DNA from: Ferruginibacter sp.
GTDB lineage: Bacteria > Bacteroidota > Bacteroidia > Chitinophagales > Chitinophagaceae
Length of the DNA: 64,000 bases
Direction: 5' to 3'
NCBI GenBank assembly: GCA_016786725.1
Contig: JAEUVU010000022.1
Location: 1-64,000 of the forward strand
A model generated the notes under the pieces. The model did not search any database. It saw nothing but the letters and a program-made list of their open reading frames with translations, and had not been told where the DNA came from. The position numbers and the translations under genes are program-made. Below are positions 51,984 to 60,317 of this stretch, in pieces (position 1 is the stretch's first letter; each line of letters opens with the position of its first letter).

Positions 51984-51995
51984 CTTTATATTTTA

Positions 51996-53201
51996 TTAGT
52001 TTTCTACTTTAGAAAATATTAACGACGAACAGTTACCCCCAAAACCAAACGAATTGGAAAGCACATGTTTCACTTCCACATTTTTTTCCAATTTTCTTTC
52101 AGGCACAAATGGCAGTTCAACCATGGGTGTTTGCAAACGCAGGTTTGGAAAGATCTCCCCATGTTGTAAAGCCAATATTGAAAATGCAGCTTCAATTCCG
52201 CCACAGGCGCCTAATGTATGACCAGTATAAGTTTTTGTTGAACTCATTTTTGGATAGTGTGGTTCAAACAATCTTTTGATCGCTGTTCCTTCAGCGATAT
52301 CATTATTCTGGGTACCAGTGCCATGCAGGTTGATGTAATCAATATCTGATGGTTGCAAACCGGCTTTCTTCAATGCACCGCTCATGGCTAAGTAAGAACC
52401 GATACCATCCGGTGATGAGGCTGTTTGATGATAGGCATCGTTGGCATTGCAATACCCACTTAAAACAATATTGGGTTTGTTCTTTAATGTGGCTGCAGTT
52501 TTTTCAGAAACAAGCACAACATAACCGGCGCCTTCTCCTAAATTTAAACCACGTCGGTTCTCATCAAATGGCTGGCAGAATTGTTCGTCAACAATCATCA
52601 GGGTATTAAAACCATTCAATGTAAATCTTGTAAGCGAATCGGTGCCGCCGGCAACAACCACATCAACAATATCGTTCTTTATCAACCTTGCGCCTAAAAA
52701 AATAGCGTTGGCAGATGATGAACAGGCTGTGCTGATGGTGGTGATATAATCTTTTATGCCCAGTGCATCGGCTACGAGTTCTGTTACGCTGCCACATTCG
52801 TGGTCAACCACATCACGCAATTTTCCCTTGCTGTTGTCTTTTAAAAATTCGGTAAAGAAGTTTTCGGTTTTATCCATACCGCCAACAGAAGTGGCGGAAA
52901 TAAAACCGGTTCGTAAGTCTTTAATATTTTCAATACCTGCATTTGCAAGTGCTTCTTTGGCAGCAACTAAACTTAATAAGGCTGTACGACTTTTTATCTT
53001 CGGCAAGCCGGTTAGTTGCGCTAGTTCTTCATTGTTCAGCTTTACTTCGGCAACCGGTAATCTCTGGCTGTGTGCAGATTTGAGGTTTTGCATTTGCCCC
53101 ATGCCGGCACGCTCGTTCTCCAATGCAGCCAGGCATTCGGCAACACTGTTACCTATAGCTGAAATAATTCCTGTGCCGGCAACAAAAACTGGTGCGTTCA
53201 T
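51996..53201 (-). CDS. Beta-ketoacyl synthase (KS of second cassette)
   Basis: This 401-residue FabF-like KS has Cys160 (STACSSSANA), His293 (NLHGTGT) and His328 (YTGHTLGACGG) and the C-terminal SNSFGFGGNCSSLI. It is a close paralogue of the KS at 43924-45114. The ACP gene lies 2 nt upstream and the CLF-like gene downstream, giving the order ACP-KS-CLF on the minus strand, the mirror of the cassette on the plus strand. It would extend the polyene or the alkyl chains of the resorcinol; which one is not decided. Confidence 0.9.
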   Translation of the reverse strand: MNAPVFVAGTGIISAIGNSVAECLAALENERAGMGQMQNLKSAHSQRLPVAEVKLNNEELAQLTGLPKIKSRTALLSLVAAKEALANAGIENIKDLRTGFISATSVGGMDKTENFFTEFLKDNSKGKLRDVVDHECGSVTELVADALGIKDYITTISTACSSSANAIFLGARLIKNDIVDVVVAGGTDSLTRFTLNGFNTLMIVDEQFCQPFDENRRGLNLGEGAGYVVLVSEKTAATLKNKPNIVLSGYCNANDAYHQTASSPDGIGSYLAMSGALKKAGLQPSDIDYINLHGTGTQNNDIAEGTAIKRLFEPHYPKMSSTKTYTGHTLGACGGIEAAFSILALQHGEIFPNLRLQTPMVELPFVPERKLEKNVEVKHVLSNSFGFGGNCSSLIFSKVEN

Positions 53202-53203
53202 TT

Positions 53204-53467
53204 TTACACATTCTGGGCCTGGTGGGCAGTTATGTATTCGGCCATGGTACGTACGGTTTTAAAAACCTTTGGGCCATCTTCTGCATTGGATAATTTTATT
53301 TTGTATTGCTGCTGCAATAAAACGATCAGTTCCAGTGCATCAATTGAATCAAGGCCAAGCCCTTCAACAAAAAGAGGCTGGTCGTCTCCGATATCTTCGG
53401 GTTTAATATCCTGCAAATTCAGCTGGGCAATGATCTGTTCTTTCAGATCCAACATTAATTTATCCAT
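53204..53467 (-). CDS. Acyl carrier protein (second cassette)
   Basis: This 87-residue ACP has the attachment motif GLGLDSIDALELIVLL (Ser in DSID, about residue 41). It is very close to the ACP of the first cassette, including the flanking helix, which points to duplication. It overlaps the half-KS gene by 8 nt and precedes the KS by 2 nt, so all three are translated together. Confidence 0.9.
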   Translation of the reverse strand: MDKLMLDLKEQIIAQLNLQDIKPEDIGDDQPLFVEGLGLDSIDALELIVLLQQQYKIKLSNAEDGPKVFKTVRTMAEYITAHQAQNV

Positions 53468-54086
53468 TTTGTAACTGGTGTATTTTGTTAAGATTTTCTT
53501 TTGTAAAATTAACTGAATTGGGGCTTTTATCTTTCTCTATTAAAAATAAAGTTGCATTATATGCAGAGTCAAGTACATCTGCCCAGCCACAAATACAGCT
53601 CTGCAATATATTATTATTAATCAGGTTACTTACATATTGTTCAATAAATCCGGCATCAAATTCTTCAGAAATGAAAAAAGCATTTTCTCCTTTAAACTTA
53701 TGCCTGATGGATATTTCGCCAATTACAATATTGGGCAGTGTGTACACAAACTGGGCCGGGCTGGCAATAGTTTTGGCGGTTTCGTAATATTTGATGTCCG
53801 TATCCAGGCTGGCATTGGCGTTCGATAATACGATACCGGTATCTTCTGGTTTGTATTTTTCTTTATCAAAACTGCCGGTTAATAAAATTTCGTTTGCCAG
53901 CCATCCCAGTTTGCTGAGATTATCCATTTTGAAAAACTTAGGATACTGCAGATCAAAATGCCGGTAAGCCGAAACAAGAAAGTCAGAAAGCGCAGATCCG
54001 CTTTCTTCAAACACCTTAATACCGTTCTTATAAACTAAATTATTACGGATAATACAGCTTGCTGTGATATGATTCTCTGTTTTCAA
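53460..54086 (-). CDS. KS-like N-terminal half protein
   Basis: This 208-residue protein resembles only the N-terminal half of beta-ketoacyl synthases. It contains GIVLSNANASLDTDIKYY and FVYTLPNIVIGEISIRHKFKGENAFF, typical of this part, but the position of the catalytic Cys has no Cys in the proper context and the His motifs of the C-terminal half are missing. It is thus probably a non-catalytic partner or regulator of a KS. It is coupled to the ACP gene by an 8-nt overlap. Similar short KS-like proteins occur in pigment loci. Confidence 0.7.
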   Translation of the reverse strand: MKTENHITASCIIRNNLVYKNGIKVFEESGSALSDFLVSAYRHFDLQYPKFFKMDNLSKLGWLANEILLTGSFDKEKYKPEDTGIVLSNANASLDTDIKYYETAKTIASPAQFVYTLPNIVIGEISIRHKFKGENAFFISEEFDAGFIEQYVSNLINNNILQSCICGWADVLDSAYNATLFLIEKDKSPNSVNFTKENLNKIHQLQNG

Positions 54087-54136
54087 TATTTCAATAGTAA
54101 TCTTCTCTGAACCCAGTTTTTGTTTCTCTGCGGATT

Positions 54137-55384
54137 TTAAGTCGCCAGCGAATCCCTTACTTTAATCCGTTTTGCTAATTTAATTAATGCAGTATCGTGA
54201 TCTTTTACATAAGGGTTGTTGGTATCCCAAACATAACCAGCCAAAACCGAGCAGATCATGCTTTTAATTTCGGGCACCTGGTTATCGGCAAAGAAAATAG
54301 TATCGAGTGTTCCTTCGTACCATGCCATTACATAAGACCTGAACGTATTTACGCCCTGCATCATTGCCTCCGTATATTCTTTTTCCCAATCCACATTTTC
54401 GCCATTCAGTTTTTTGATGACCAGTTGTGCTGCTACCTGGCTCGAAACCGCAGCCAGTGTTACGCCTGATGAAAAAACGGGATCCAGGAATTCTGTAACA
54501 TTTCCTGTGAGCACAAAACCATCGCCATAAAATTTAGAAGTACTTACCGAGTAAGATTCAAGCACACGGGGTTCAAAAATAAACTCTACATTTTTCATTC
54601 TTTCGGCCAGATAAGGTTCTGTTGCAATCAATGCCCTTAACTGTTCTTCTGGCTTCATATCATTTGTAGCTGCAAAAAATCCGGGTTCCCCTACAAAGCC
54701 TACCGATGTTTTTCCGTCTGAAAAAGGTATCACCCATATCCATATTCCATATTTATGTACAATGATGGTGATGCGGTTGGGTTCGTCATCCATGGTACGG
54801 TTTACATCTAACACATGTGTAAACAAAGCCTTCCTGGGCGGCAGGTTTGACGGCCTGTCCATATTGAATAAACGTGGTATTACTCTGCCGTAGCCGCTTC
54901 CATCAACAATAAACTTTGCTTCAATCTGCGATTTATTGCCGTTCACGTCCTCTACAGTTGTTACCGAATCTGTTCCGTTAAATTCGATACCGGTAACCGT
55001 GGTTTCATAACTAACCGGTATATCCATTTGTTCGCAGCTGTCGGCCAGGGTCTTATCAAATTCTCCACGTGGCACCTGCCAGGTCCAGCTCCACCCTTTT
55101 GTAAACTGGTCGGCAAAAAAATAGTCGCAAACTTTGCCGTTTTTTACAAATTTGGCTCCGAATTTTTCCTGAAAACCTTTTGCTTTTACCGCTTCAAGAA
55201 AACCGGCTTCATCCAGCGCTTCCATGCAGCGGGGCAACAGGCTTTCTCCAATTACAAACCTGGGAAACTTCATTTTCTCAACTATCCTTACGGAGAATCC
55301 TGCTTTTTTTATGATAGATGCGGCAACGGTTCCGGCAGGACCGGCGCCAATAACAAGCACATCTGTTTTATCTGTTTTCATCAC
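54137..55384 (-). CDS. FAD-dependent oxidoreductase with halogenase motif
   Basis: This 415-residue flavoprotein has the FAD-binding motif GAGPAG at 13-18, GSGYGRVIPR around 162-171 and the motif WIWVIP at about 215-220, a match to WxWxIP of flavin-dependent halogenases. Lys74 and Lys78 lie in the region where halogenases carry their active lysine; which is equivalent is uncertain. The enzyme could chlorinate or hydroxylate the aromatic ring of the pigment. Halogenated flexirubins are known as a class, so chlorination is plausible. The gene lies 9 nt downstream of the O-methyltransferase gene. Confidence 0.75.
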   Translation of the reverse strand: MMKTDKTDVLVIGAGPAGTVAASIIKKAGFSVRIVEKMKFPRFVIGESLLPRCMEALDEAGFLEAVKAKGFQEKFGAKFVKNGKVCDYFFADQFTKGWSWTWQVPRGEFDKTLADSCEQMDIPVSYETTVTGIEFNGTDSVTTVEDVNGNKSQIEAKFIVDGSGYGRVIPRLFNMDRPSNLPPRKALFTHVLDVNRTMDDEPNRITIIVHKYGIWIWVIPFSDGKTSVGFVGEPGFFAATNDMKPEEQLRALIATEPYLAERMKNVEFIFEPRVLESYSVSTSKFYGDGFVLTGNVTEFLDPVFSSGVTLAAVSSQVAAQLVIKKLNGENVDWEKEYTEAMMQGVNTFRSYVMAWYEGTLDTIFFADNQVPEIKSMICSVLAGYVWDTNNPYVKDHDTALIKLAKRIKVRDSLAT

Positions 55385-55393
55385 TTTGTTTTT

Positions 55394-56461
55394 TTATTTT
55401 TTCTTACATTTTAAAAGGGTTTGGCTAAGGCCAATATTATCAGTTTGTTCAACAATTTCGAGTCCCGCTTTTTTAATACAGTTAATAAATATTTCTGAGT
55501 TGTACATCTGGCTGTTACCGTTGGCCATTACGGTAAAGTAAACTGAAAGTTGCTGTAAGCAGAATGCGCCTACTTCAAATTTCTGCCTGTCCCAGAATGG
55601 CTCCATGATAATGACCTGCCCGTTCTCATCCAGCGCCCCGGCACATCTTTTTAAAATAGAAATTATTTCAGCTTCCGAAAAACAATCCAGGAACTGGCTC
55701 ATCCAGATGGTATCAAAACCAGTTGGAACCTTTACATTTTCATCCAGGATATTTACCGGTAAAAAAGAAACCCTTTCACTTAACCCCAGTTCTTCAATTC
55801 TTTTACGTGCCACATTCAGTTGGCCGGGCAGGTCCATAATAGTAATATGTACATCGGGCGAAAACCTTGCCGATGCAATAGCCCATTTGCCGGTATTGCC
55901 TCCTATATCAAGTATTTTTTTTGTTTTTCCATTGTATACCAGTGGTAACACCAGCGGAAAAGCATTATCCGAAAAAAAATGATCGTACTCAAACCAGCTT
56001 TTTTGTACGTGCGGCGGCAGTTGAGATAGCCCTTCATAGATTGTATCCCACTCACCAAAATGTTTCAGCCCGGCAGGTTTGCCTGTTTCAATGCTTTCAT
56101 CTAAATGAAAGAACCCTTTATAATTCACATCCTGCACAAAGTTCATGTTGGTGATGGTTAAAGGGTCGTTCAAAATAAAATGGCCGGTTTTACCCAGTGT
56201 ATATTTTTTGTCATTTACCAGCACCAGGCCAAGCCCCAAGCCCGATTCCAGCAAAACCCTTACGCCGTAAACCGATAGCTTTACCTTTTCAGCAATGGCT
56301 TCATTCGTAATTCCTTCTGCACCGCTTTCTTCAATTACTTTTAAAATTCCTGAATTGCGGAGCACACGTGCCACCTGAAAAATTACCGGCCCATGAGCAA
56401 TCCATTGTGCTGCTTCTTTTGCTTCAAATGCCGATTTTTTGTCCTTCGAAAAAAATTTCAT
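55394..56461 (-). CDS. Class I SAM-dependent O-methyltransferase
   Basis: This 355-residue methyltransferase has an N-terminal winged-helix dimerisation part (about 15-110, with GITNEAIAEKVKLSVYGVRVLLESGLGLGL) as in plant-type O-methyltransferases. The SAM domain contains ILDIGGNTGKWAI (about 187-199), then TIMDLPGQL and a helix GFDTIWMSQFLDCFSEAEI. It probably methylates a phenolic hydroxyl on the aryl head of the polyene. It lies between a KS gene (27 nt upstream) and the halogenase-like flavoprotein. Confidence 0.85.
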   Translation of the reverse strand: MKFFSKDKKSAFEAKEAAQWIAHGPVIFQVARVLRNSGILKVIEESGAEGITNEAIAEKVKLSVYGVRVLLESGLGLGLVLVNDKKYTLGKTGHFILNDPLTITNMNFVQDVNYKGFFHLDESIETGKPAGLKHFGEWDTIYEGLSQLPPHVQKSWFEYDHFFSDNAFPLVLPLVYNGKTKKILDIGGNTGKWAIASARFSPDVHITIMDLPGQLNVARKRIEELGLSERVSFLPVNILDENVKVPTGFDTIWMSQFLDCFSEAEIISILKRCAGALDENGQVIIMEPFWDRQKFEVGAFCLQQLSVYFTVMANGNSQMYNSEIFINCIKKAGLEIVEQTDNIGLSQTLLKCKKK

Positions 56462-56488
56462 ACCTGCTGTTATTCTTATTTTGATTTA

Positions 56489-57625
56489 CTAATGTTTGCT
56501 AAATACCATCGCTGCATTGCAACCGCCAAAACCCGATGCGGTTTTTAAAAAATGCAGCGCATTTGTTTTGTATAAAGATGAACATACATTTACCGGCTGG
56601 CTAACCCCTGCTTTTTCAAATCCTCTTGTTGGTAATATGAGCCCTTCTTTTAAAGATTGAATAGAAATGACAGATTCTATTAAACCGGCAGCTCCCAATG
56701 TATGGCCGTAATATCCTTTTAAACTGTTTACAGGCACATCCTGCAACCCCGCCAGCCCAATTGCTTTTGCTTCCATTTCATCATTAAAAACAGTGGCTGT
56801 ACCATGTGCCGAAATAAAACCAATTTCACCGGCAGCCATTGCTGCAGCCTGCAATGCTTTTCTGATTGCAATGTACAATTCTTCGCCTGTTCGTGACGGC
56901 CCGCTTATATGATTTGCGTCATTACTTACCGAGCCACCGGTGATTTTTACACCATGCGAATAATTTTTATCGGAAGTAAGAATAACCGTTCCTGCCCCTT
57001 CGCCTAAATTAATTCCATCTCTTGCAGCATCAAAAGGCTTGCAGGGCAAACTGCTTACCGCCTGAAAAGACTGGAAGCCTGATAAAACAAATTTGCTGAT
57101 CACATCGGCTCCGGCAACAACAGCATGGTTGTATTGGCCTGATTGTATAAGCCTCATACCAATCAGCAAAGCCAGCATGCCTGAAATGCAGGCGTTGGAA
57201 ACAATAACTGGTATGTTTGCAAATTTAAAATGCCCGGCCACCAACTGAGCAGAAGTATTGAGTGAAATTCTTTTAGCTAATGATTCAGAAACTGTTGTAT
57301 CCTCAAGCAAACTGATATTTCCTTTGGTAGATGAAAGGATTAGAATTGTTCTTTTATCTGCCGGATCAACAGCGCTTTTTGCCAATGCATTGCTGATAGA
57401 TGCAATAAGCAGGTTTTCGAATTTTGTGTACTGACTGTTTGCTGAAAAACTTTTATCTGCAAACAAAGCGGCCTGAAAGGGCTGATCTGACATACGCTTA
57501 TCGGAGTGCAATTTAACGCCCGATACATGCTGTTTAAGCTGCTCAAAATTTTCGGCAGTAGTTAAACCAATTGGCGAAACAATATTATCTGAACTAACAA
57601 AAATCTCTGTCATGTTTTTTGCCAT
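56489..57625 (-). CDS. Beta-ketoacyl synthase, divergent (third KS)
   Basis: This 378-residue FabF-like enzyme has Cys146 in SNACISG, His274 in SAHGTATVFND and His308 in YYGHTLGAAG, so the catalytic triad is intact although the loop after the Cys (ISG for SSS) is unusual. The N-terminal part is shorter and less conserved than in the other KS proteins. It may extend a different substrate or prime the chain. The ATG (57625) shares its A with the TAA stop of the thioesterase gene (TAATG), so both are translationally coupled. Confidence 0.85.
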   Translation of the reverse strand: MAKNMTEIFVSSDNIVSPIGLTTAENFEQLKQHVSGVKLHSDKRMSDQPFQAALFADKSFSANSQYTKFENLLIASISNALAKSAVDPADKRTILILSSTKGNISLLEDTTVSESLAKRISLNTSAQLVAGHFKFANIPVIVSNACISGMLALLIGMRLIQSGQYNHAVVAGADVISKFVLSGFQSFQAVSSLPCKPFDAARDGINLGEGAGTVILTSDKNYSHGVKITGGSVSNDANHISGPSRTGEELYIAIRKALQAAAMAAGEIGFISAHGTATVFNDEMEAKAIGLAGLQDVPVNSLKGYYGHTLGAAGLIESVISIQSLKEGLILPTRGFEKAGVSQPVNVCSSLYKTNALHFLKTASGFGGCNAAMVFSKH

Positions 57626-58050
57626 TAACCCTGGCCATGTTTTATTTTCCAGGCTTCAAAAAAAGCAGGATTGGAAAGTTGCAGCACAGAATCCTCTTTA
57701 CTTAAAAAAACCTGTACAGAAGAGCCGGTTGCTACCAACTGTCCGTTTGTTTCATTGTAAAGCCGGTAAGTAAATTTCAGTTTGGCTGCATCCGTAGGGA
57801 TAAATTTTGTTTCAACAATTACCCTGTCTCCATACCTTAGCGATCTTTTAAAATCGCACTGTACGCTAACCACCGGTATCACAAACCCGAGTTTATACAC
57901 TTTCAGGTAATCAAGGCCATGCATTTTTCCAAATGCCTCACGGCCATCTTCAAAATAACGGATGTAATGGCCATGCCAAACTATACCCAGCGGGTCTGCC
58001 TCATTAAACCTCACCAATACTTCAGTTTTACAGCTCAATTCTGTTTTCAT
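57625..58050 (-). CDS. 4HBT-type acyl thioesterase
   Basis: This 141-residue hotdog protein has the 4-hydroxybenzoyl-CoA thioesterase pattern: VRFNEADPLGIVWHGHYIRYFEDGREAF, with Asp19 in the catalytic position. It hydrolyses acyl thioesters and would release or proofread acyl chains in the polyene pathway, as thioesterases in aryl polyene loci are thought to do. It is coupled to the downstream KS by a TAATG junction. Confidence 0.88.
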   Translation of the reverse strand: MKTELSCKTEVLVRFNEADPLGIVWHGHYIRYFEDGREAFGKMHGLDYLKVYKLGFVIPVVSVQCDFKRSLRYGDRVIVETKFIPTDAAKLKFTYRLYNETNGQLVATGSSVQVFLSKEDSVLQLSNPAFFEAWKIKHGQG

Positions 58051-58071
58051 GCATTCTCTTTAATCAGCTAA

Positions 58072-58734
58072 TCAGCCTCCATATTTGCCCTTCCAGCTTT
58101 TATAAGCTTTCTTATCTATCTCTATAAGGCTTTTTTTGATGATTGAAACCCAGAAATTGCGGAAACCAAACCCTGCGGCCTCCTGCTCCATTCGTTCGGT
58201 CATCAGCACTTTTTTTGCTTTCATATCAATAAGCGTTACCCATACCGAGCCATAACTTTTTTTCTCTTCTTTCTTCATTCCTTCCATGATAAAAACAAGC
58301 CCTATCCCATTTTTGCTTTTCAAATCCAGCGCTTTAACGCAGGCGGCGATATCTGTTTCTGTGAGCCTGTTAAAATCTGATTGGGTGGATGACATAATAT
58401 CAGCAGCTTTTATTTTACCGTTCTTTTCCGTTACTGCGCTGATATCAACACCAACATCTCCATCCCTGTTAAAGGCGCCGGCTATGTTATAATTTTTACC
58501 CATTTCTGTTACCACCACATCGTTCATACTATTGTAAAGGCGGGCCTGTATGTCAGATGCATTTCCTCCAGGATCATTAATGAGCCTGTTTTTGGTGTAG
58601 TCAATACCCAGGTAGGTTAAGGGGGTTGATTTGTCGTTAAAAAAATTTTGCAGTGTTTGTGCAAATGAGTGGCCGGTTGATGCAAATAACATAAACAAGG
58701 CAACCAGCAGGTTTAGCTTTTGTGTACGTTTCAT
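58072..58734 (-). CDS. Secreted protein of unknown function in pigment operon
   Basis: This 220-residue protein has a signal peptide (to about residue 25, GHSFAQ). The mature part is alpha/beta with LTYLGIDYTKNRLINDPGG near the start, then SDFNRLTETDIAACVKALDLK, then IGLVFIMEGMKKEEKKSYGSVWVTLIDMKAKKVLMTERM. It probably acts in the periplasm or at the outer membrane. No family is recognised. Its start overlaps the stop of the ApeP-like hotdog gene by 4 nt (ATGA), so it belongs to the operon. Confidence 0.7.
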   Translation of the reverse strand: MKRTQKLNLLVALFMLFASTGHSFAQTLQNFFNDKSTPLTYLGIDYTKNRLINDPGGNASDIQARLYNSMNDVVVTEMGKNYNIAGAFNRDGDVGVDISAVTEKNGKIKAADIMSSTQSDFNRLTETDIAACVKALDLKSKNGIGLVFIMEGMKKEEKKSYGSVWVTLIDMKAKKVLMTERMEQEAAGFGFRNFWVSIIKKSLIEIDKKAYKSWKGKYGG

Positions 58735-59165
58735 GATGTTTGATTTTTAATCTGATTAATAAATATTTTCATTTTGCATTGAGCTATCAATTGCCCGTTG
58801 CAGGTTATTTTTCCGGATATTAATGTTACATCAAATATCTGGTTTTCGGTGGTGATCCCGGTAACTAATTCATCGCCTGTTTTGGGCAAGGCAAATATCT
58901 GCAAACCATTTACAGCGCCAATATAACCAACCGCCACAGGCTTGTTGCCGGTATGGGCTGCATAGCCTGCACCTGCTGCTGCGGTTTGTGCAATATTTTC
59001 TACCAGGCCAGGCTCTTTAAAAATACCATCCTCCACAAAAATATTATCAGCCTTTATACTAAAACCGGTTGTGGTGCCTGTTTCAGTAACCGATAATAGT
59101 TTATCTACCATTACAAACGGCGGCCTTTGCGGTATCAGTGTTTGTATATCATCAATTGGTATCAT
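58731..59165 (-). CDS. ApeP-like hotdog protein (Glu kept, His missing)
   Basis: This 144-residue hotdog protein has LIPQRPPFVMVD near the start and EPGLVENIAQTAAAG with Glu56 at the FabZ catalytic Glu position. The residue corresponding to the catalytic His of FabZ is Ile48 (DGIF in place of NGHF). Such ApeP-like proteins occur in aryl polyene loci beside a second hotdog. Together with the FabZ-like protein at 48362-48739, which keeps His and lacks Glu, a heterodimer with one complete dehydratase site can be imagined. It overlaps the acyltransferase gene by 14 nt. Confidence 0.8.
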   Translation of the reverse strand: MIPIDDIQTLIPQRPPFVMVDKLLSVTETGTTTGFSIKADNIFVEDGIFKEPGLVENIAQTAAAGAGYAAHTGNKPVAVGYIGAVNGLQIFALPKTGDELVTGITTENQIFDVTLISGKITCNGQLIAQCKMKIFINQIKNQTS

Positions 59166-60051
59166 CTTTCTTTTTCTCCCAGAAATTATAATAATTAAAC
59201 CATTGTTCGGGATATTGTTTAACCTTCTGCTCTACCTCACCCACATATTCGTTAAGCATTTGCTGCATTACTTCGTTCTTTGCAAATACAGAGTAATCTT
59301 TTATACCGCTCGAAAACAAATGATAATGCAGGTTGCTTTCTTTTACTGCAAACACATAGTTAACCGGAACTTTAAATTTGGATGCCAGCAAAAAAGGCCC
59401 CATCGGAAACCTTGCAGGCTCACCCAAAAAATCGGCGGTAAGTGTTTTGTTGCCTTCTAAAAACCTGTCGGCGTGCATGCAAACCAGTTCGTTATTACTT
59501 AGTGCTTCGCTTATTTTATAGATATGGCTTAGGTCGTTCTTAATAACAATAATGTTCATGTTACGCTTGCCAGTTACGCCCTCAAGGTATTCTTTTATTT
59601 GCTCATGTTCGCCATCGTATAATACAATATTGATCCGGTTTTGCAGTCGCTTAAATAAATGGCCGGCCACATCCCAGTTGCCGATATGGGCGCTCAGCAA
59701 AATGCCGCCTTTGCCCATTGAAGCAACCTTGTGCAGGTTTTCTTCGCCGTCAAAATCAAAAGTAAAATTGTTTTTTATGCCCGACATGAGTACCACTTTG
59801 TCAATAATGCCCTGACCCAGTAAAAAGTAATTCTTATAAAGCTTGAAAAGAGATGAAAGCCTGCCGTAGCCAAGCTTTCGGCGATACAGTAAATATATCT
59901 GGCGGGAAGCTTTGAAAGAAAAAAAGAAATAATACAGAACAACAATCCGAAGCAGGAAGTAGGCCGGTAAAACCCCGAAGGTTTTTAAAACCCATACAAA
60001 TATCCGGTATCCCAGCGGGGCACCTTTGGATTTACCGTGCCAGGCACTCAT
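59152..60051 (-). CDS. LpxL/HtrB-like lysophospholipid acyltransferase family protein
   Basis: This 299-residue protein has a hydrophobic N-terminal segment (about 20-47) that anchors it to the inner membrane. The catalytic HxxxxD motif is HIGNWD (His122, Asp127). The sequence further contains LVCMHADRFLEGNKTL and PARFPMGPFLLASK as in LpxL-type acyltransferases. It transfers an acyl chain from acyl-ACP to an acceptor. In this locus it is a second candidate, besides the BtrH-like protein, for joining the polyene acid to the resorcinol or to another lipid. It is coupled to the ACP gene (TAATG) and overlaps the ApeP-like gene. Confidence 0.85.
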   Translation of the reverse strand: MSAWHGKSKGAPLGYRIFVWVLKTFGVLPAYFLLRIVVLYYFFFSFKASRQIYLLYRRKLGYGRLSSLFKLYKNYFLLGQGIIDKVVLMSGIKNNFTFDFDGEENLHKVASMGKGGILLSAHIGNWDVAGHLFKRLQNRINIVLYDGEHEQIKEYLEGVTGKRNMNIIVIKNDLSHIYKISEALSNNELVCMHADRFLEGNKTLTADFLGEPARFPMGPFLLASKFKVPVNYVFAVKESNLHYHLFSSGIKDYSVFAKNEVMQQMLNEYVGEVEQKVKQYPEQWFNYYNFWEKKKDDTN

Positions 60052-60308
60052 TATGCCAGTTCTTTAGAATTTACCCGGGAGATGATGTAGTCGCAGAAAT
60101 CCTGGAAAGTAGCGATATCAGTAAAGTCTTCGGGCTTTACCTTAAAGGCAAAATTGCTTTCAATAACCACAACGAGGTCAATATAATCCAGGCTGTCGAG
60201 CCCAAGGGTTTCTTTTAAATTAGCTTCAGGCACTAACTTTTCCGCATCCACCTCAAATTCCTCCACCAGGAATTCGTGAATCCTCTCAATTATTTCTGTG
60301 TTTGTCAT
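60051..60308 (-). CDS. Acyl carrier protein (third ACP)
   Basis: This 85-residue ACP has the attachment motif TLGLDSLDYIDLVVVIE (Ser about 39). The flanking sequence differs clearly from the two cassette ACPs, so it is a different branch, probably serving the polyene chain. It is coupled to the acyltransferase gene by a TAATG junction and lies 9 nt after the KS gene. Confidence 0.9.
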   Translation of the reverse strand: MTNTEIIERIHEFLVEEFEVDAEKLVPEANLKETLGLDSLDYIDLVVVIESNFAFKVKPEDFTDIATFQDFCDYIISRVNSKELA

Positions 60309-60317
60309 AAAGCAGTA

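Noticed and set aside
52756..53262. Plus-strand open frame of 168 codons over the second KS
   Set aside because: Antisense to the KS; no recognisable domain.
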